From: Hippophae tibetana | Lineage: Eukaryota; Streptophyta; Magnoliopsida; Rosales; Elaeagnaceae | Direction of reading: 5' to 3' | Assembly: GCA_037013495.1 (NCBI GenBank) | Contig: JAZDXN010000029.1 | Location: 198,501-262,500, forward strand | Length of the DNA stretch: 64,000 nucleotides | Shown here: in pieces, positions 47,662 to 59,397 of the stretch | Numbering within the stretch: position 1 is the first letter of the stretch | Layout of the letters: the number at the start of each line of letters is the position of its first letter | Notes under the pieces: generated by a model | Database searches by the model: none | The model's input: only the letters and a program-made list of their open reading frames with translations | What the model was told of the DNA's origin: nothing | Program-made: the position numbers and the translations under genes

Positions 47662-49810
47662 TGATGATGATTTACATGAGTTTATTACACCAAGTCGATT
47701 TCCAAATTTTATTATGACTGAAGACATTGAACCTGAAATTCATCCTGAGGAAATAGAAAAGCCACCACAAAATTTAGGTGACTCATCTTCAAAAAGAGGA
47801 ATAGAAGAAATTAATGTTGACCCCGATAACAAATCTAATATGAAGAAACCAAAAAAATTTAGGTCAAAAATATGAAATCATTTTTCATTTATTTTATCCT
47901 ATGATATGGAAATCCTAGAGCTATATGTCATTATTGTAATGAAAGTTATGTTGCTCATCCCACAAGGAATGAAACTACTTCAATGATATATCACTTCAAA
48001 AATATATGTAAGAAGATTCATGAAGAAGTAGATAAAGTACAAAAGATGTTAAGTTTTCAAATACAAAAAGGAGAGGGTGATATGACAACTCATAAATTAG
48101 TTATTGTATCATTTGATGCAAAACGTGCTAGAGTTGCTTTGGAAAAAATAATTATTATTAATGAATTATCTTTTAGGTTTGTTGAGGGTGAGGGATTTAA
48201 AGATTTTTTAGCTAAAATTTGTCCTAAGTTTCATATGCCATCTTATCAAACAATTTTTAGGGATGTGTTTCAACTTTATTTAGATGAGAAGAAAAGTTTG
48301 AGAAACTTTTTCATAAGTAAAAAGCAAAGAGTTTGTCTTACTAGTGATTTTTGGACTTCAATTCAAAATATTTATTATATTTGTCAAACCACTCATTATA
48401 TTGACAAAGATTGAAAATTACAAAAGAGAATTATAAACTTTTGTCAAGTTGAGAATCATAAAGGTGATACAATTGGGAGAGTGATAGAATAGAGTTTGTG
48501 TGATTGGGTATATGTAAGGCATTCATCGTAACTCTTGATAATGCTTCCTCAAATGATACTGCTATGTCATACATGAAAGAGAAGCTAAACAATTGGAATG
48601 ATGGAGTTGTTATGAGTGGGGAGGTCTTTTATGTACGATGTTGTGTTCACATTTTGAATTTGGTTGTAAGAGAAGGACTTAAAGATCTTCACAATACTAT
48701 TATGAGTATTCGTTGTGCAATGAGATATGTTAGAACCTCTCCTTTGAGATTACAAAAGTTTAAAATGTGTTATGTTAAGGAAAATATTGAGTTCAAAGGA
48801 AGTGTCGTGCTAGACGTGCCTACAAGATGGAATTCCACATATCTAATTTTAAAATCTACTTTAAGATTTTCAAAAAGCTTTTGATCATCTCAAAGAAGAA
48901 GAAGAAACAAACTTTATTTCTTATTTTCACAAGGAGCGATCGAATGTTGGGCCTCCAACATTAGATGATTGGAAGAATGGTAGTATTTTTGTCAAGTTTT
49001 TGAAGACTTTTTATGAATCTACATTAGCATTCAGTGCACCTTTATGTACCACATCAAATTTATATCTTATAGAATTGCATAACATTCAATCTCAAATACT
49101 TACTTGGTGTGGTTCCGATGATGAGTTGTTGAAAAATATGACTACTAGCATGAAAACAAAATTTGAGAAGTATTGAGGAAATGTAGATAAGACTAATAAG
49201 ATGTTGTATTTGTATTTGTACTTGATCCAAGGTATAAATTGGAGTATTTGGAATTCCTATTTGAAGAAATTTATGATTTAGAAATTGTTAAAAAATTGAG
49301 TGATAATGTCAAAAATACTTTGATGTATATGTTTAAAGCTTACTATAAGTTAGTGCATGGAGAGGATTGTCAATCTAATGTGACTCGACCACAATATGTA
49401 ATAGGAAGGATTCCCCCATCTAAGTAAGCAAGAAAGATGAAATTTCTTAAACGCTTAGAGGAGATTTGGAGTTGAAAACTTAGGTTGAGAAATATTTGAA
49501 CACCCCATGTGAAAATGTCATGTTGGATAAGTTTGATATATTGAAATGGTGGAAGGAAAATTCTTTTAGGTTTCCTATCATCTCTCTCATTACACGTTAT
49601 GTATTAGCAGTTCAAGTTTCAACTGTTGCATCAGAATCATCTTTTAGCACAAAAGGGCATACTCTTGATCCATTTAGGAGTTATCTGAATCCTAAAATGG
49701 TAGAGGCATTAGTATGTAGTCAAAATTCGTTCTGTTCCTCCATTAATAATGACTATGTCACCTTAGCGAAATACAATAATGACCTCAAGATTATGAAGAT
49801 GTTGATTTAG
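47662..49810 (+). pseudogene. hAT transposase (BED finger to hAT dimerisation domain), broken
   Basis: Plus-strand pieces in order: an acidic N-terminus, a BED-type zinc finger (ICHYCNESYVAHPTRNETTS, then MIYHFKNIC) at about 47910-48012, the core with FRFVEGEGF and LTSDFWTS (48170-48360), the VTLDNASSND and CCVHILNLVVREGL region (48530-48680) including DVPTRWNSTYLIL, and the hAT C-terminal dimerisation domain ISLITRYVLAVQVSTVASES then FSTKGHTLDPFRS (49570-49700). Stops and shifts at about 47873, 48412, 48490, 48880, 49175 and 49475 make it non-functional. It belongs to the large plant clade of RICESLEEPER/DAYSLEEPER-like hATs. Confidence 0.85.
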
Positions 49811-50516
49811 GTAAAATTATTTCTAATTTTATTTTTTAAAAATTATTATCTAATAATATATGATTTGATTTTCTTATAGAATTCATTAAAGATACTACAT
49901 TAATCATTGATGATTAATACTTGGTCACTTTCTTCCTATTTGTCAAATAATTAAATGTATGTTTATGAATGCAATCAAAAATATTATTAAATGTATGTAA
50001 GCTTATGAATGTAATCAAAAATATTATTAAAAGTTTCTTACTACAGATCCTAGTTACGGAGGAGCAAGTTGTCTGTATTGATTCACAACTTTTTTGTTAA
50101 CTTATAGAGCAATGCTACTTCAATTTTGTATGCCTTTACTAACAATAATGGTACTTGGACTTTATTATCTATTTCAATTTTCTCTGTCATTTAATTTCCT
50201 TTATCGTGAACATTATAATATAAACCTATTAATTTCTCAATCTTATATTGAGTTTTATATGTAATTAATGAATTTCACCTATTTGCGAAAACAAAATTCA
50301 CCAATCATTTCTCGGATTAGACTTTATCATATTTATCGATTATTAATCGGACCATTGAAAACTATTAACCAAACCACACCAAACCGTTCGGTTACAACAT
50401 TTTTAATAGCTAAACAATCTGGTCCAATCCAGTTTGAGCAATATAAACGGTTTAATTTGGTTAAATTTTTACTCAAAATTGGACCAAATTGCATCGTGGA
50501 CACCCCTAGTTGTTAT

Positions 50517-51840
50517 GATTAGTTAAACAAATGGATTTTTTGACTAAAAAGAAAACCAACACCAATATTTATTATATATCTATCTTACTAGAAAATAATT
50601 GTTTTTGTTTTCTCAAATTTATTGTGAGGTTATTTGATGAACTTTTGTACAAAACAATATTTGATGTGATTCAAAACGTAACTTGAAATGAGAGAGATAA
50701 AGTTTATTTGATGATATGAGAATATAAGGTGGTATGAAAAGGGAACATCGACATGTTTAAGTCCAAATTTATTTATTCTATTTTTTTCATTCGCTTTAAA
50801 ATGTAATTTTTAATGATATAAAAATAAATAAAGTTCTTGAATTAATTATAATTAAATTGTTATTAGTTTCAAAATGTTCATAATTAATGATTTAATGTAT
50901 AAAATTTTATACTTTGAGAACTTAAGAATGCTTCTTAATTTTCTACAAATATTTATTACATAGTTTCTATGCTTGTTCAAGAACTATTGATAAAAAAAAA
51001 TTTACTTTGTGTTAAACTTTTTTACAACATTATTTTTATATTATATAAAAACATAAAACTCAAATATTCAGATAGAGTAATAATAAAATATTACTACTAA
51101 AAATAAACTTCATATTATGTATTTATAAAACTAATAATTATTGTCATGATTTATTTAAAATATTGCAACACAAATATATTTTTATAAATAAAAATAATTC
51201 TTTATTTAATTTTCAAATGTAAATTTTTAGATGCAACGTACTTATCGATAAATAGAATATACATATATATATACATATACATATACACATACATACATAC
51301 ATATAGAGAGAATTATTATCCCCGTGAGTTTGCACACTAATATCTTAATGTATAGTTGACATTTGTCATGAAGTGTAATAATTTGTAACTAACAAATGTA
51401 AGCAATAATCTTAACAATTGAATAATTTCAATTAATATTATATATGCTATCACAATTTGAAATTTGAAATTGGTTAATAACTTTTAAAATTAAGTAACAA
51501 ACAATCATATATATTCACCATTAAATGGAGAGAAAGTCAATCACTTTGTAATCGACCAGAATAAGGAGTCAACTACTCTTAGGGACTAATCCCAACTCAC
51601 AAAAAGGGGAAGTAGAATAGAAAAAGAAAACGCAACAATTAAAAAATAAGATAGACAATATAAGTGAATCCTAAGATATGGCTTATCCAAAGCTCAGGGT
51701 GGCAAAAGTGTGATAAGACCCAAATGAGAAAAAATCCATTTTTTTCTAAAAACTGCCAAGTAAAAGAATCCTTCGTAATCTTGCTAGTACATTAGATTTT
51801 TGTATTGAATATCAATCTTCAGTCCAGCTTTCTATAAGTG
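50517..51840. other. AT-rich non-coding DNA with a TACATA microsatellite
   Basis: No gene recognised. A run of ATACAT units lies at about 51258-51306. The first bases (TTAGTTAAACAAATGG) continue the LINE tail. Confidence 0.4.
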
Positions 51841-52330
51841 GATTTGTTTATGCTAACTGGGTTTCCTATGTAGACACACGTCGCTCAACTTCAAGTCTGG
51901 CCATCTGTTTGGGAGCCAATCCTAGTCTCTGGTCTTCAAGAAAATAACACACTTGTTCACGATCAAGTGCAAAATCTGAGTACAGATACCTTACTATTGT
52001 AGCAACTGAAGTTACTTGGGTCTAATCAATTCTTGGTGACTTACAAATACCAAACTCTAAGCCGGTTATATGGTGTGACAACATTAGTGTCCTTGCTCTA
52101 ACAGGAAATCCCATACTTCACCCACGCATAAAACATATCGACCTGGACTATCACTTTGTTTGTGAAAAGGTGCTTTCAAATGCTCTCAATGTGCAATATG
52201 TTCTTTCATATGATCAAAAAAATCTGATATCCTTATGAAACCCCTACCCACCAATTAGTTTCTGGAGTTAAGAGCCAAACACAATGTCACTAGTGTGCCC
52301 TTGAGTTTCCCGAAGGGGCATAAGTATAAC
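51840..52330 (+). pseudogene. Ty1/copia RNase H remnant
   Basis: Broken frames read DTRRSTSSLAICLGANPSLW, then VIWCDNISVLALTGNPILHP and IKHIDLDYHFVCEKVLS, ending in a decayed LTKPLP region and VTSVPLS-like text. These are the conserved blocks of copia RNase H (RRSTSG, WCDN, HxRTKHI). Nothing from RT is present upstream. Confidence 0.8.
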
Positions 52331-52620
52331 TAAGGTGAAACTAACAAGTGAGGAGTAAGATTAGTGTTGTTCAATGAAAAATTGTGTGAGTTTGATGTAT
52401 TGATGTAAGGGTTTACAGTGTGGGTGTCTAATATTGTAAGCCTTATAGTGTAAGTGCTGGTTAACAAACTGTCTAAACTGTTATGACACATAGGACTGCA
52501 ATGTAGTATAAATAGCCTACTCAAGATGTGTTGAAGATTGTATTCCGTAATCCCAATTCAAATTAATGATATATTCATCCAATTCAGTTTTAAAATAAAT
52601 AGTTAGAAGATGTTCATTTC
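52331..52620 (+). repeat. Probable 3' LTR remnant of the copia at 51840
   Basis: About 190 bp from TGTCTAATATTG (52425) with a TATA box TATAAATAGCC at 52507-52517, right after the RNase H remnant. There is no partner LTR and no clear polypurine tract, so the borders are guesses. Confidence 0.35.
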
Positions 52621-53006
52621 GGCAATGCGAGCCAGCAGAAAACAAACAGGGCAAGGCTTCTGGGCCTTAAGTCATCAAAAAAGAGCCTAGAAACACTATC
52701 TCATTTGTTTGAAATTTGAATAACCGAGATGGTAATTAATAATTTTCTTTTAGCAGCTAAGCATAATCCGAATAAAACTTACAGAGTTCAAACTCAAATT
52801 TAAGTACCTCTTTTAATTCTTTGGATACCAGACTTGATATTTATATGTTACATACTGTGTGATAAGCAATTGGTATGCATTTGTTTATACATTTAAGTGC
52901 AGAAAGTTGCTACTTCCTAAAGTCCATTATTGAAAGGTTATGATCCACTCCCAACCGGTTTAATGTATAAGCAATCCTAAGCTAATATTTTGTAGTCTCA
53001 CCAAAA

Positions 53007-55307
53007 TTAGAACGCTGCTTTTTGATCTTCAAAACGTCTGAACCAGTCACTGATAGTTCTGGATAGAAATCTTGTGTCATTCAAGGAAAGGTTCTTAAGA
53101 CCCTGAGCAACAGCATCTGCAGGAGTATACACATAACCTACTTGCCACTTTGGCTCCTGATGATGCAAAATAGAAAAGAGGAGATAAACTAATTATGATT
53201 AGTATATAAAACTCCAGACCACTAATACATGTAATAATACAGTATTGGCATGCATAATATGAAAAAGTTGACTTAACTCGATCAAAGCTCTTTCAGAATG
53301 CCAATGGATATACATGAATAACAAGGGCTTCTTCAAGTCAATGGCAATACTTACAAAATAAAGGAAGATCTGATTTACCTGTAGGCATGGGGTGATATGA
53401 TTCCCACTTAAATTGACCTTTTCAAGTATCCCATCGATTGATTCCACACGAAACTTAAGCATTTCTTCGAGAAGATCTGTCTCATCAATTGTGTCAGAAT
53501 TGAACTTTACCTGCAAAACATTAATATTCGAACTACTGTTTAAAGCCGAAAGAGAATTCACTGTTTTAAGAGAGAGATTTGGGAATCAAAAATACCAGTA
53601 GAGTGTGTTTGACATTGTAAGATTTCCTAAAACAATCACAATTTTCGGAAGGTGTAGGCTTGAACTCTGATATCCCTTGTGTGACCTGAAAGAAACATTG
53701 TCCACTTCATGGATGCATATTGTGGTTGAAAATCAAAGGACAGCACCATTATTAGATTACTATATATTGTCAAAGAAGCAGAGATAGGAACGAGGTCTAT
53801 GAACTCGACAACTCAATAGTTGTATCAACCAGTTTGGGTTTTCAAAATATAAATAACCAACACAGATGCACTGAACAAATCTTCGAAATTATGATAAAAA
53901 CAATATATAGAATAGAGACTGAATTCTGAAAAGTGAAATAAAGGTATGGCACACTGCCAAAAAGTGAGTTCAAGGACGATTGGCCACTTCTTTTATTTTT
54001 TTTAAATGAACCATCATGGAAAAATCAGATATGAGAAAATAATAACGGTCATTGGAGTTCAATTTTCTAGGATGGTCAATTTTTCTATTTTTCTGGGACC
54101 ATGGTCATGGAAACCCTTGTTATTTATCATAGAGATGACAATAGATCAAATTCAATACGATCTAATTTGTTGTTTAAAAAATCCAGTCTAATCTAATCTG
54201 TTTCAATTTCTAAAACTAAAACATTTTTTGATGTATTGAAGTACATATTTTAAATTGATAAATTTAAAAAAAAACACAAAAACATTATATATTGTAGAAA
54301 AACAATTTCTTACTTTTTTAAAACAACTTATGATAAATTAAAAATAAATATTGTTTATAATAAATACAAAATAAATAGTTATGAATATGATGAAATTTAA
54401 ATTTTGATTTAACAATTTTTAAATGTTTATTAAAAAAAATAATGAAAAGTTTAAGAGATAGAAAGTTAGATTTATAAAAACTTAAGAGAAATTTTAAAAA
54501 TGATTATTTATAATGTACATTTTTCCGAATAAATAGTTATAAAAACTATAAAAGTATGTTAAGAATGTGTGATTCTAGTTCAAAAATTATAATTTAAAGA
54601 AAATTTAGACATTGATCGATCTAGCACGATCTAGCACAATCTACTGTTTGATATGCCATGATCCAATCCAATTCGTTGATCTTGTATATGGATCATGATC
54701 CAATCCAATTTGAAAATGATCTGTTTTGATCCGATCTAAAACAGATCACATGGAGTAAATATATGTAGAGTTCTAATCCAATAGATCTATTTGCCATCCC
54801 TAATTTACCATGATGCCTAGATAAAGGATGGCAGTATTATTTTTTTGAAGTGTTAGTTTCATAATTACAATTAATTATCATCCTTGAAGCATCTTTTTGG
54901 TGTAGTGGCACCACAAGCAATGAAATTAGATGGTATAAGGTTAATTAATACGAAAGTTAATACCTCATTAAACACTGAGGGCAACTGATCAACAAATTTG
55001 GTAAGCAAGACTAGAGTATCTTCTTCGTTGTTTGGAACCATTGTTCTAGCTGTTTCAACCAGCATCTTCCATGCATCTCCTAGCAAGCATCAGACCCATC
55101 AACCCAAATACAAATACCATGAATGTAAATCAGGCAAGAGGCAGATAAGTAAAGTGGCTCATAATAGCTCAATACAAAGCTAAAACAATTCATGCTGCAG
55201 AGAACTCAATTAGAGTGGGACAAGAAGCTACCTGAGGCACTCCTTGCCATGGAAAAGGCTGGAGATGACTCTACAAGGGGCATCATCTGACTAACAAGGG
55301 GACCCAA
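53007..55307 (-). CDS. DUF1350-family protein, last five exons
   Basis: Minus strand. Exons at 55232-55307, 54964-55079, 53596-53685, 53379-53510 and 53007-53156 (stop TAA at 53007-53009). All junctions have AG acceptors and GT donors with good pyrimidine tracts, phases fit, and there is no stop or frameshift in about 192 codons. The text (LGPLVSQMMPLVESSPAFSM; LTKFVDQLPSV; VTQGISEFKPTPSEN; VKFNSDTIDETDLLEE; EPKWQVGYVYTPADA; LSRTISDWFRRF) matches the C-terminal half of plant DUF1350 proteins, a chloroplast-lineage family with an alpha/beta-hydrolase-like fold. The molecular role is not established. The N-terminal exons with the lipase-like motif are not in the window: upstream lies a large copia insertion, so the next intron is longer than 8.6 kb, or the gene is truncated. 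The recognisable exons look intact and under constraint. Confidence 0.85.
54130..54802. mobile_element. hAT-type MITE in a DUF1350 intron
   Basis: 673 bp between exons 54964-55079 and 53596-53685. The left end TAGAGATGACAATAGATC and inverted right end TAGGGATGGCAAATAGATC are terminal repeats. The 8-bp target duplications ATTTATCA (54122-54129) and ATTTACCA (54803-54810) match at 7 of 8. The subterminal parts are crowded with GATCCAATCC and GATCTAA motifs. No coding capacity. Confidence 0.8.
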
Positions 55308-55518
55308 CTGCACAAGATTATGGACTTTCAGTGCACCATGTAAAATATATCGATCCACTCATCACAAACATGGCAAAAAGATAAAGGAACAAAGAAAATG
55401 TTTTAGGTTTACACTACAATAGCAAGTCCAGCCGACAAGTTGACATAAAAAGCAATTCTTATGCAAAAACAAAAAGGCACCAACTCACCAACGGACTGAA
55501 CAATATGGAAATTAATTA

Positions 55519-56056
55519 GAGTTGAAATATATACGGTGTATAGTTTATTCTTAGAACTATTTTAGGAATATGCTTTTATTTTTATTGTATGTATATCTCA
55601 TATTTATTGTTATTCCTTACATAGGATTAATATGTTTATAAATCCTTATCAAGGTTAATGCAACATCAAGCCATTTGATGTATAACAGATGGAGAAATAG
55701 GAGAGATATTAATGAAAGGGGTAAATAATAGATGAATAAAGGGTTAGGATTTAAACGAATAAGGAAAAAAATAAAAAACAGATAATTAGGGAAGAAAATA
55801 ATACTATTAACTCAACTCATTCAAAGTCTGCCAAATAATACAATATTAGATCCTATTTATAGAATTGAAATAATAAATTGGACAATTATAAACTAATTAA
55901 TAAAATCATAAATAATAATCTAAACAACTAAAAGATAAATACAATTATAAATATGATTTAAATATAAATAAATAATATATCATGGGATAATAATCCTAAT
56001 CTAGATAACTTTAAAATAATAATTATCTATTATATTTTTACATCGCCTTTCTAACA
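55519..56056 (+). repeat. Probable 5' LTR of the second copia
   Basis: Ends …CTTTCTAACA just before the primer site. The start near AGTTGAAATATATAC is uncertain because no second LTR is available for comparison. Confidence 0.4.
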
Positions 56057-56059
56057 AAT

Positions 56060-56072
56060 TTGATATCAGAAC
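56060..56072 (+). other. Decayed primer binding site of the second copia
   Basis: TTGATATCAGAAC: two G to A changes from TTGGTATCAGAGC (initiator tRNA-Met complement). It is preceded by an LTR-like end TAACA. Confidence 0.6.
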
Positions 56073-56559
56073 CAAAAAAAATAAAAACAAACGAAAAAAG
56101 AAAAGCTCCCACTGTATGTGCTTCTTTCAAACCCTATTAAAAGGCCTTACCATATCTACATGAAGCAACCGCCAATTCAACACGGTTTTATCTACTAGCA
56201 CAATCAACACAACACCACCATCGTCTCTTGACGTTGATTGGGGTTTTCTTTGTTGTTGCAAAAAAGGCTACCATCCTTCTGTGTGTTTCTCTGTCATCGT
56301 GTGTTTTACCTCCATCGCTATCATTAGGTATCGCTTCTATCGCCGTCTTTGGGTCTCACTTCCATTACCGTCACTACCTTACCCAATCCCACTTGTTGAT
56401 GGTATTGGTGTTCACAGCACTACCTCTGAGATGCTCGTCTTGATCTCTCTTTGAACTAGGTGATATCTCGGATCTTGTTTCTTTTTCAATACAGATCTAA
56501 TATTGGTTTTTTGTGTTGCATTTTCTTTGGGTTTTTCAATAGCTCCCTTATTATTCATT
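56073..56559 (+). other. Leader of the second copia
   Basis: Noncoding leader between the primer site and the gag text. It is less AT-rich than its surroundings, with CCATCG and CACC motifs around 56215-56420. The open stretch 56228-56443 has no recognisable domain. Confidence 0.4.
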
Positions 56560-57600
56560 ACTATATTGTCTAATAATGAAATTATATTGTACCATGACTA
56601 CACATGGAATTTAAACTGGATGATACTAATTATCATGTTCGGTCCAAAATTTTTTAAATGCATATTACTAATAAGGAAATTGATGTAGGAGGATCAATCC
56701 CTCTGCTTATACAGTGGAGCGAAACCCACTCCATGTGGCACGAGATTGTCTAATTTGTTCAGTAACTACAAATTCAGCAGGGCTTTAGCCATGACTCGAT
56801 AGTTCATCGAGACGTCAAGGCTTTTTTACAAGAGAAAAACCCCAAAACGCATCATACCATGTAAGAGAGGACATCTCTTATAAGCACATCACCATTTACC
56901 TTCCTGAGCAATGTAGAACATGTACAGGCACCCTACATCATACACCCCTACTTAGGAATTCTAACGTCCTCGTAAAAATGCATATCACATGGCCCAGTAA
57001 GGTCATGGTTCTTACCAACTGATATAGAAGGGTCAATCCCTCTGCTTACAACAGGACGAGACTCACTCCACGTGACACGAGAATATCCACTTTGATCCAT
57101 AACTACGGGTTCAACAGGCCCTCGGTCATGACTCGACAATTTAGCGTGACCTCACAGCTTTCTTTATAGGAAGAAACCCCAAAACACGTCATACTGTATG
57201 AGAGATGACACCCCTTATAAGCACATCACCACTTAGTTTCCTAAGTAATGTAGGACATTTGCAAACACACTACATCAAAAAAGAAGTATTATATCACATG
57301 TCTTAAAGTTGTCCCAAAAGAAGATGATCCAACTTATGATAAATGGAAAGAAAAAGAGGCCTCGGTAAAAGTATGGCTCATCAACTCAATAATAGACAAG
57401 TTAATGTGTCGCTTTGTTCAATGTGAAACTGCTAAAAAAGTGTTGGATGCAATGAGAAAGAACTAACTGAATGTTTTTAATTCTTCACAAGTGTATGAGT
57501 TGATAAAGAGATCCTTTTAACTTTGTCAGAATGGTTGATCTCTTGCTGAACATTACAATGAATTGAATCTATCTTCATGTAGTTGGATTACCGCAAACCT
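56560..57600 (+). pseudogene. Gag of the second copia, split by a TRIM
   Basis: LDDTNYHV and KIF…MHIT before 56680, then KKYYITCLKVVPKEDDPTYD, KWKEKEASVKVWLINS and SSQVYEL after 57277 form the usual copia gag (W..K.F. then VPxxDDPxYDxWxxEN). The TRIM sits between the two parts. In-frame stops at about 56629, 57466 and 57520. Confidence 0.75.
56681..57277 (-). mobile_element. TRIM (terminal-repeat retrotransposon in miniature)
   Basis: 597 bp made of two direct repeats of 260 bp (56681-56940) and 258 bp (57020-57277), about 80% alike, separated by only 79 bp. Each repeat starts TGAT[G/A]TAG and ends CTACATCA, an LTR-like inverted end. On the minus strand the LTR end at 57020 is followed directly by TTGGTAAGAACC (57008-57019), a decayed initiator tRNA-Met primer site (TTGGTATCAGAGC), and a purine-rich AAGTAGGGGTG precedes the other LTR. 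No coding capacity. It lies inside the gag of the second copia. The flanking 5-mers (GAAAT, AAAAA) do not match well. Confidence 0.7.
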
Positions 57601-57679
57601 AACGATATGGGTTGATTATATTATTGAATATCAGACCTCATTGAAAAAACTCTTTTTTCACACTATACCTTCTACACTT

Positions 57680-59389
57680 AATATATGTCCTTAAAGTGCT
57701 TGATTGTGTGTGTTATATTCGTGTCCAAGCACTTCATAATGACAAATTTGATCCCCATGCTCTTAAGTGTGTCTTTTTTGAGTACTCTAGCACATAAAAG
57801 GGGTAAGTGTTTATGGATGTCCAATTCTATGAACATAAGTCTTACTTTTCAAAAGATATCTCTCTCTCCATTTCAAGGGGAGATTTGTAGTAAAAAAAGG
57901 GATTAATTATTGTTGCAAGAAAAGAAGACATGGATTTCTAGTAAGGGAGAGGATTCTTCTTCTTTAGAATGTAACGACTCTCTCAAGCCTTCTTATCCTT
58001 TGGGAGAAACTAAACATGAAAAAAGAAAAACTAATTACGCCACCTCATATGTTCCACCAGTACTTTGTTAGAAGGAATAAGGATGTTATTGCTATACCCC
58101 TACCTTTTGACTTAGATGCTCATCTTGATGATACTAACATGCCTTCAATTAGTTCTTCTGAGATTGATTCTGAAGTACATATTTCTCTTTTACCTCCTAC
58201 TTTTTATATCATTGCTTTTGACATGCCTTACTATCATGTAGTGTGAGCATCTACTATCTAGGTTTCACTAATTAGTGACTAAAGCAGGAGGTATCCTCTT
58301 CGAGCTTGTAAATAGATTGATAGGTTGGGTTTCTCTAAACCTTCATCTAATATTATTTATCCCATTTCGAGTTTTTTTTTATCATCGCTCATCTAAAACT
58401 CTTAACTTTTGCCCTTTCAATTCCATGTGGAGAGTTGCTATGATAGAAGAAATGAACGATCTTCAGAAGAACTGTACTTGAGAGTTGGTCGAGTTACGTA
58501 AGAAGAAAAAGACTATGGGTTGCAAGTGGGTGTTTATTGTCAAATTTAATTTAAATGGGGCATAAAAAGGGAATAAGACCAGAGTAGTAGTTAAGGAATA
58601 TGCACAAACTTATGGGATTGACTATAAGGAGATATTTGCTCTAATAGCAAACACAAATATTGTTCGAGTCATGCTTTATATTGCTCTAAATCTAAACTGT
58701 CCACTACTTCAACTCAATGTCAAGAACGCATTTCTTCGTAGAGAATTGACAGAGGAAGTGCATGGATCCTCTTCCTATGTTTCCAACTAAAGGAAGAAAT
58801 GTGCATAGGTTGAAGAAGGCTTTATACAGGCAGAAACAGTCACTTAGAGCATTGTCTGGCAAGTTAAACCACTCAGTAAAGGAATATGGCTTTAAATAGA
58901 CTCAAGCATATCACACTCTTTTCTATAAAAGAAATGGAGTTAATATTACCTTACTTTTAGTTTATGTTGATAACATAATTGTTATAGGTACTAATGCTAG
59001 TGAGGTAGAAAGGTTACATGGTTATTTGGCAAAAGAATTTGAAATAAATGATCTAAGAAATTTGAAATACTTCTTAGATATTGAAGTTCTTTTGTATAAG
59101 CAAGGACTTTCTCTCTCTCTCTCGACAGAAATATAACCCTGATCTATTGACTGAAACTAGTAATTCTGCTTGCGTTCCTTTAGAGATACCTATTGTGGTG
59201 AATCATGGTTTGATTACGTATCCTAATGAGATCCCAACTTATAAGAGGTGTCAAAGATTGGTAGAAAAATTGATTTATTTGACTCAACTCATGCATAATC
59301 CAAATGACCAGCACATGGATGTTGTGAACTGGATATTGGCCTACTTGAAGTCCTCCCTAGGCAAGGGTTTTTTGTTCTCAAAACATGGA
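57680..59389 (+). pseudogene. Integrase C-terminus, RT and RNase H start of the second copia
   Basis: About 57690-57860 reads VFVSKH-type text, then KFDPHALKCVF and VQFYEHKSYFSKD, the C-terminal end of copia integrase. RT begins near 58440 (MIEEMNDLQKN; WKVGCKWVF-like MGCKWVFIVKFNLNGA; YAQTYGIDYKEIFA; LQLNVKNAFL), with the catalytic box as YVDNIIV (58962-58982, Asp to Asn at the second Asp). RNase H starts WILAYLKSSLGKGFLFSKHG at 59329 and is cut by the hAT at 59397. Many stops, so it is inactive. Confidence 0.8.
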
Positions 59390-59397
59390 CACCTGGA

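Larger units (their letters stand above)
46483..50508 (+). mobile_element. hAT transposon 1
   Basis: 4,026 bp. The left end AAGGAGTGTCCA and the inverted right end TAGGGGTGTCCA form 12-bp terminal repeats with two differences. Flanking 8-mers GTTTCTAT (46475-46482) and GTTGTTAT (50509-50516) agree at 6 of 8 positions. The subterminal parts are rich in GGTTTGGTT/AACCG motifs (46500-46620 and 50320-50480). It carries a broken hAT transposase and sits in the end of a LINE ORF. Confidence 0.75.
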
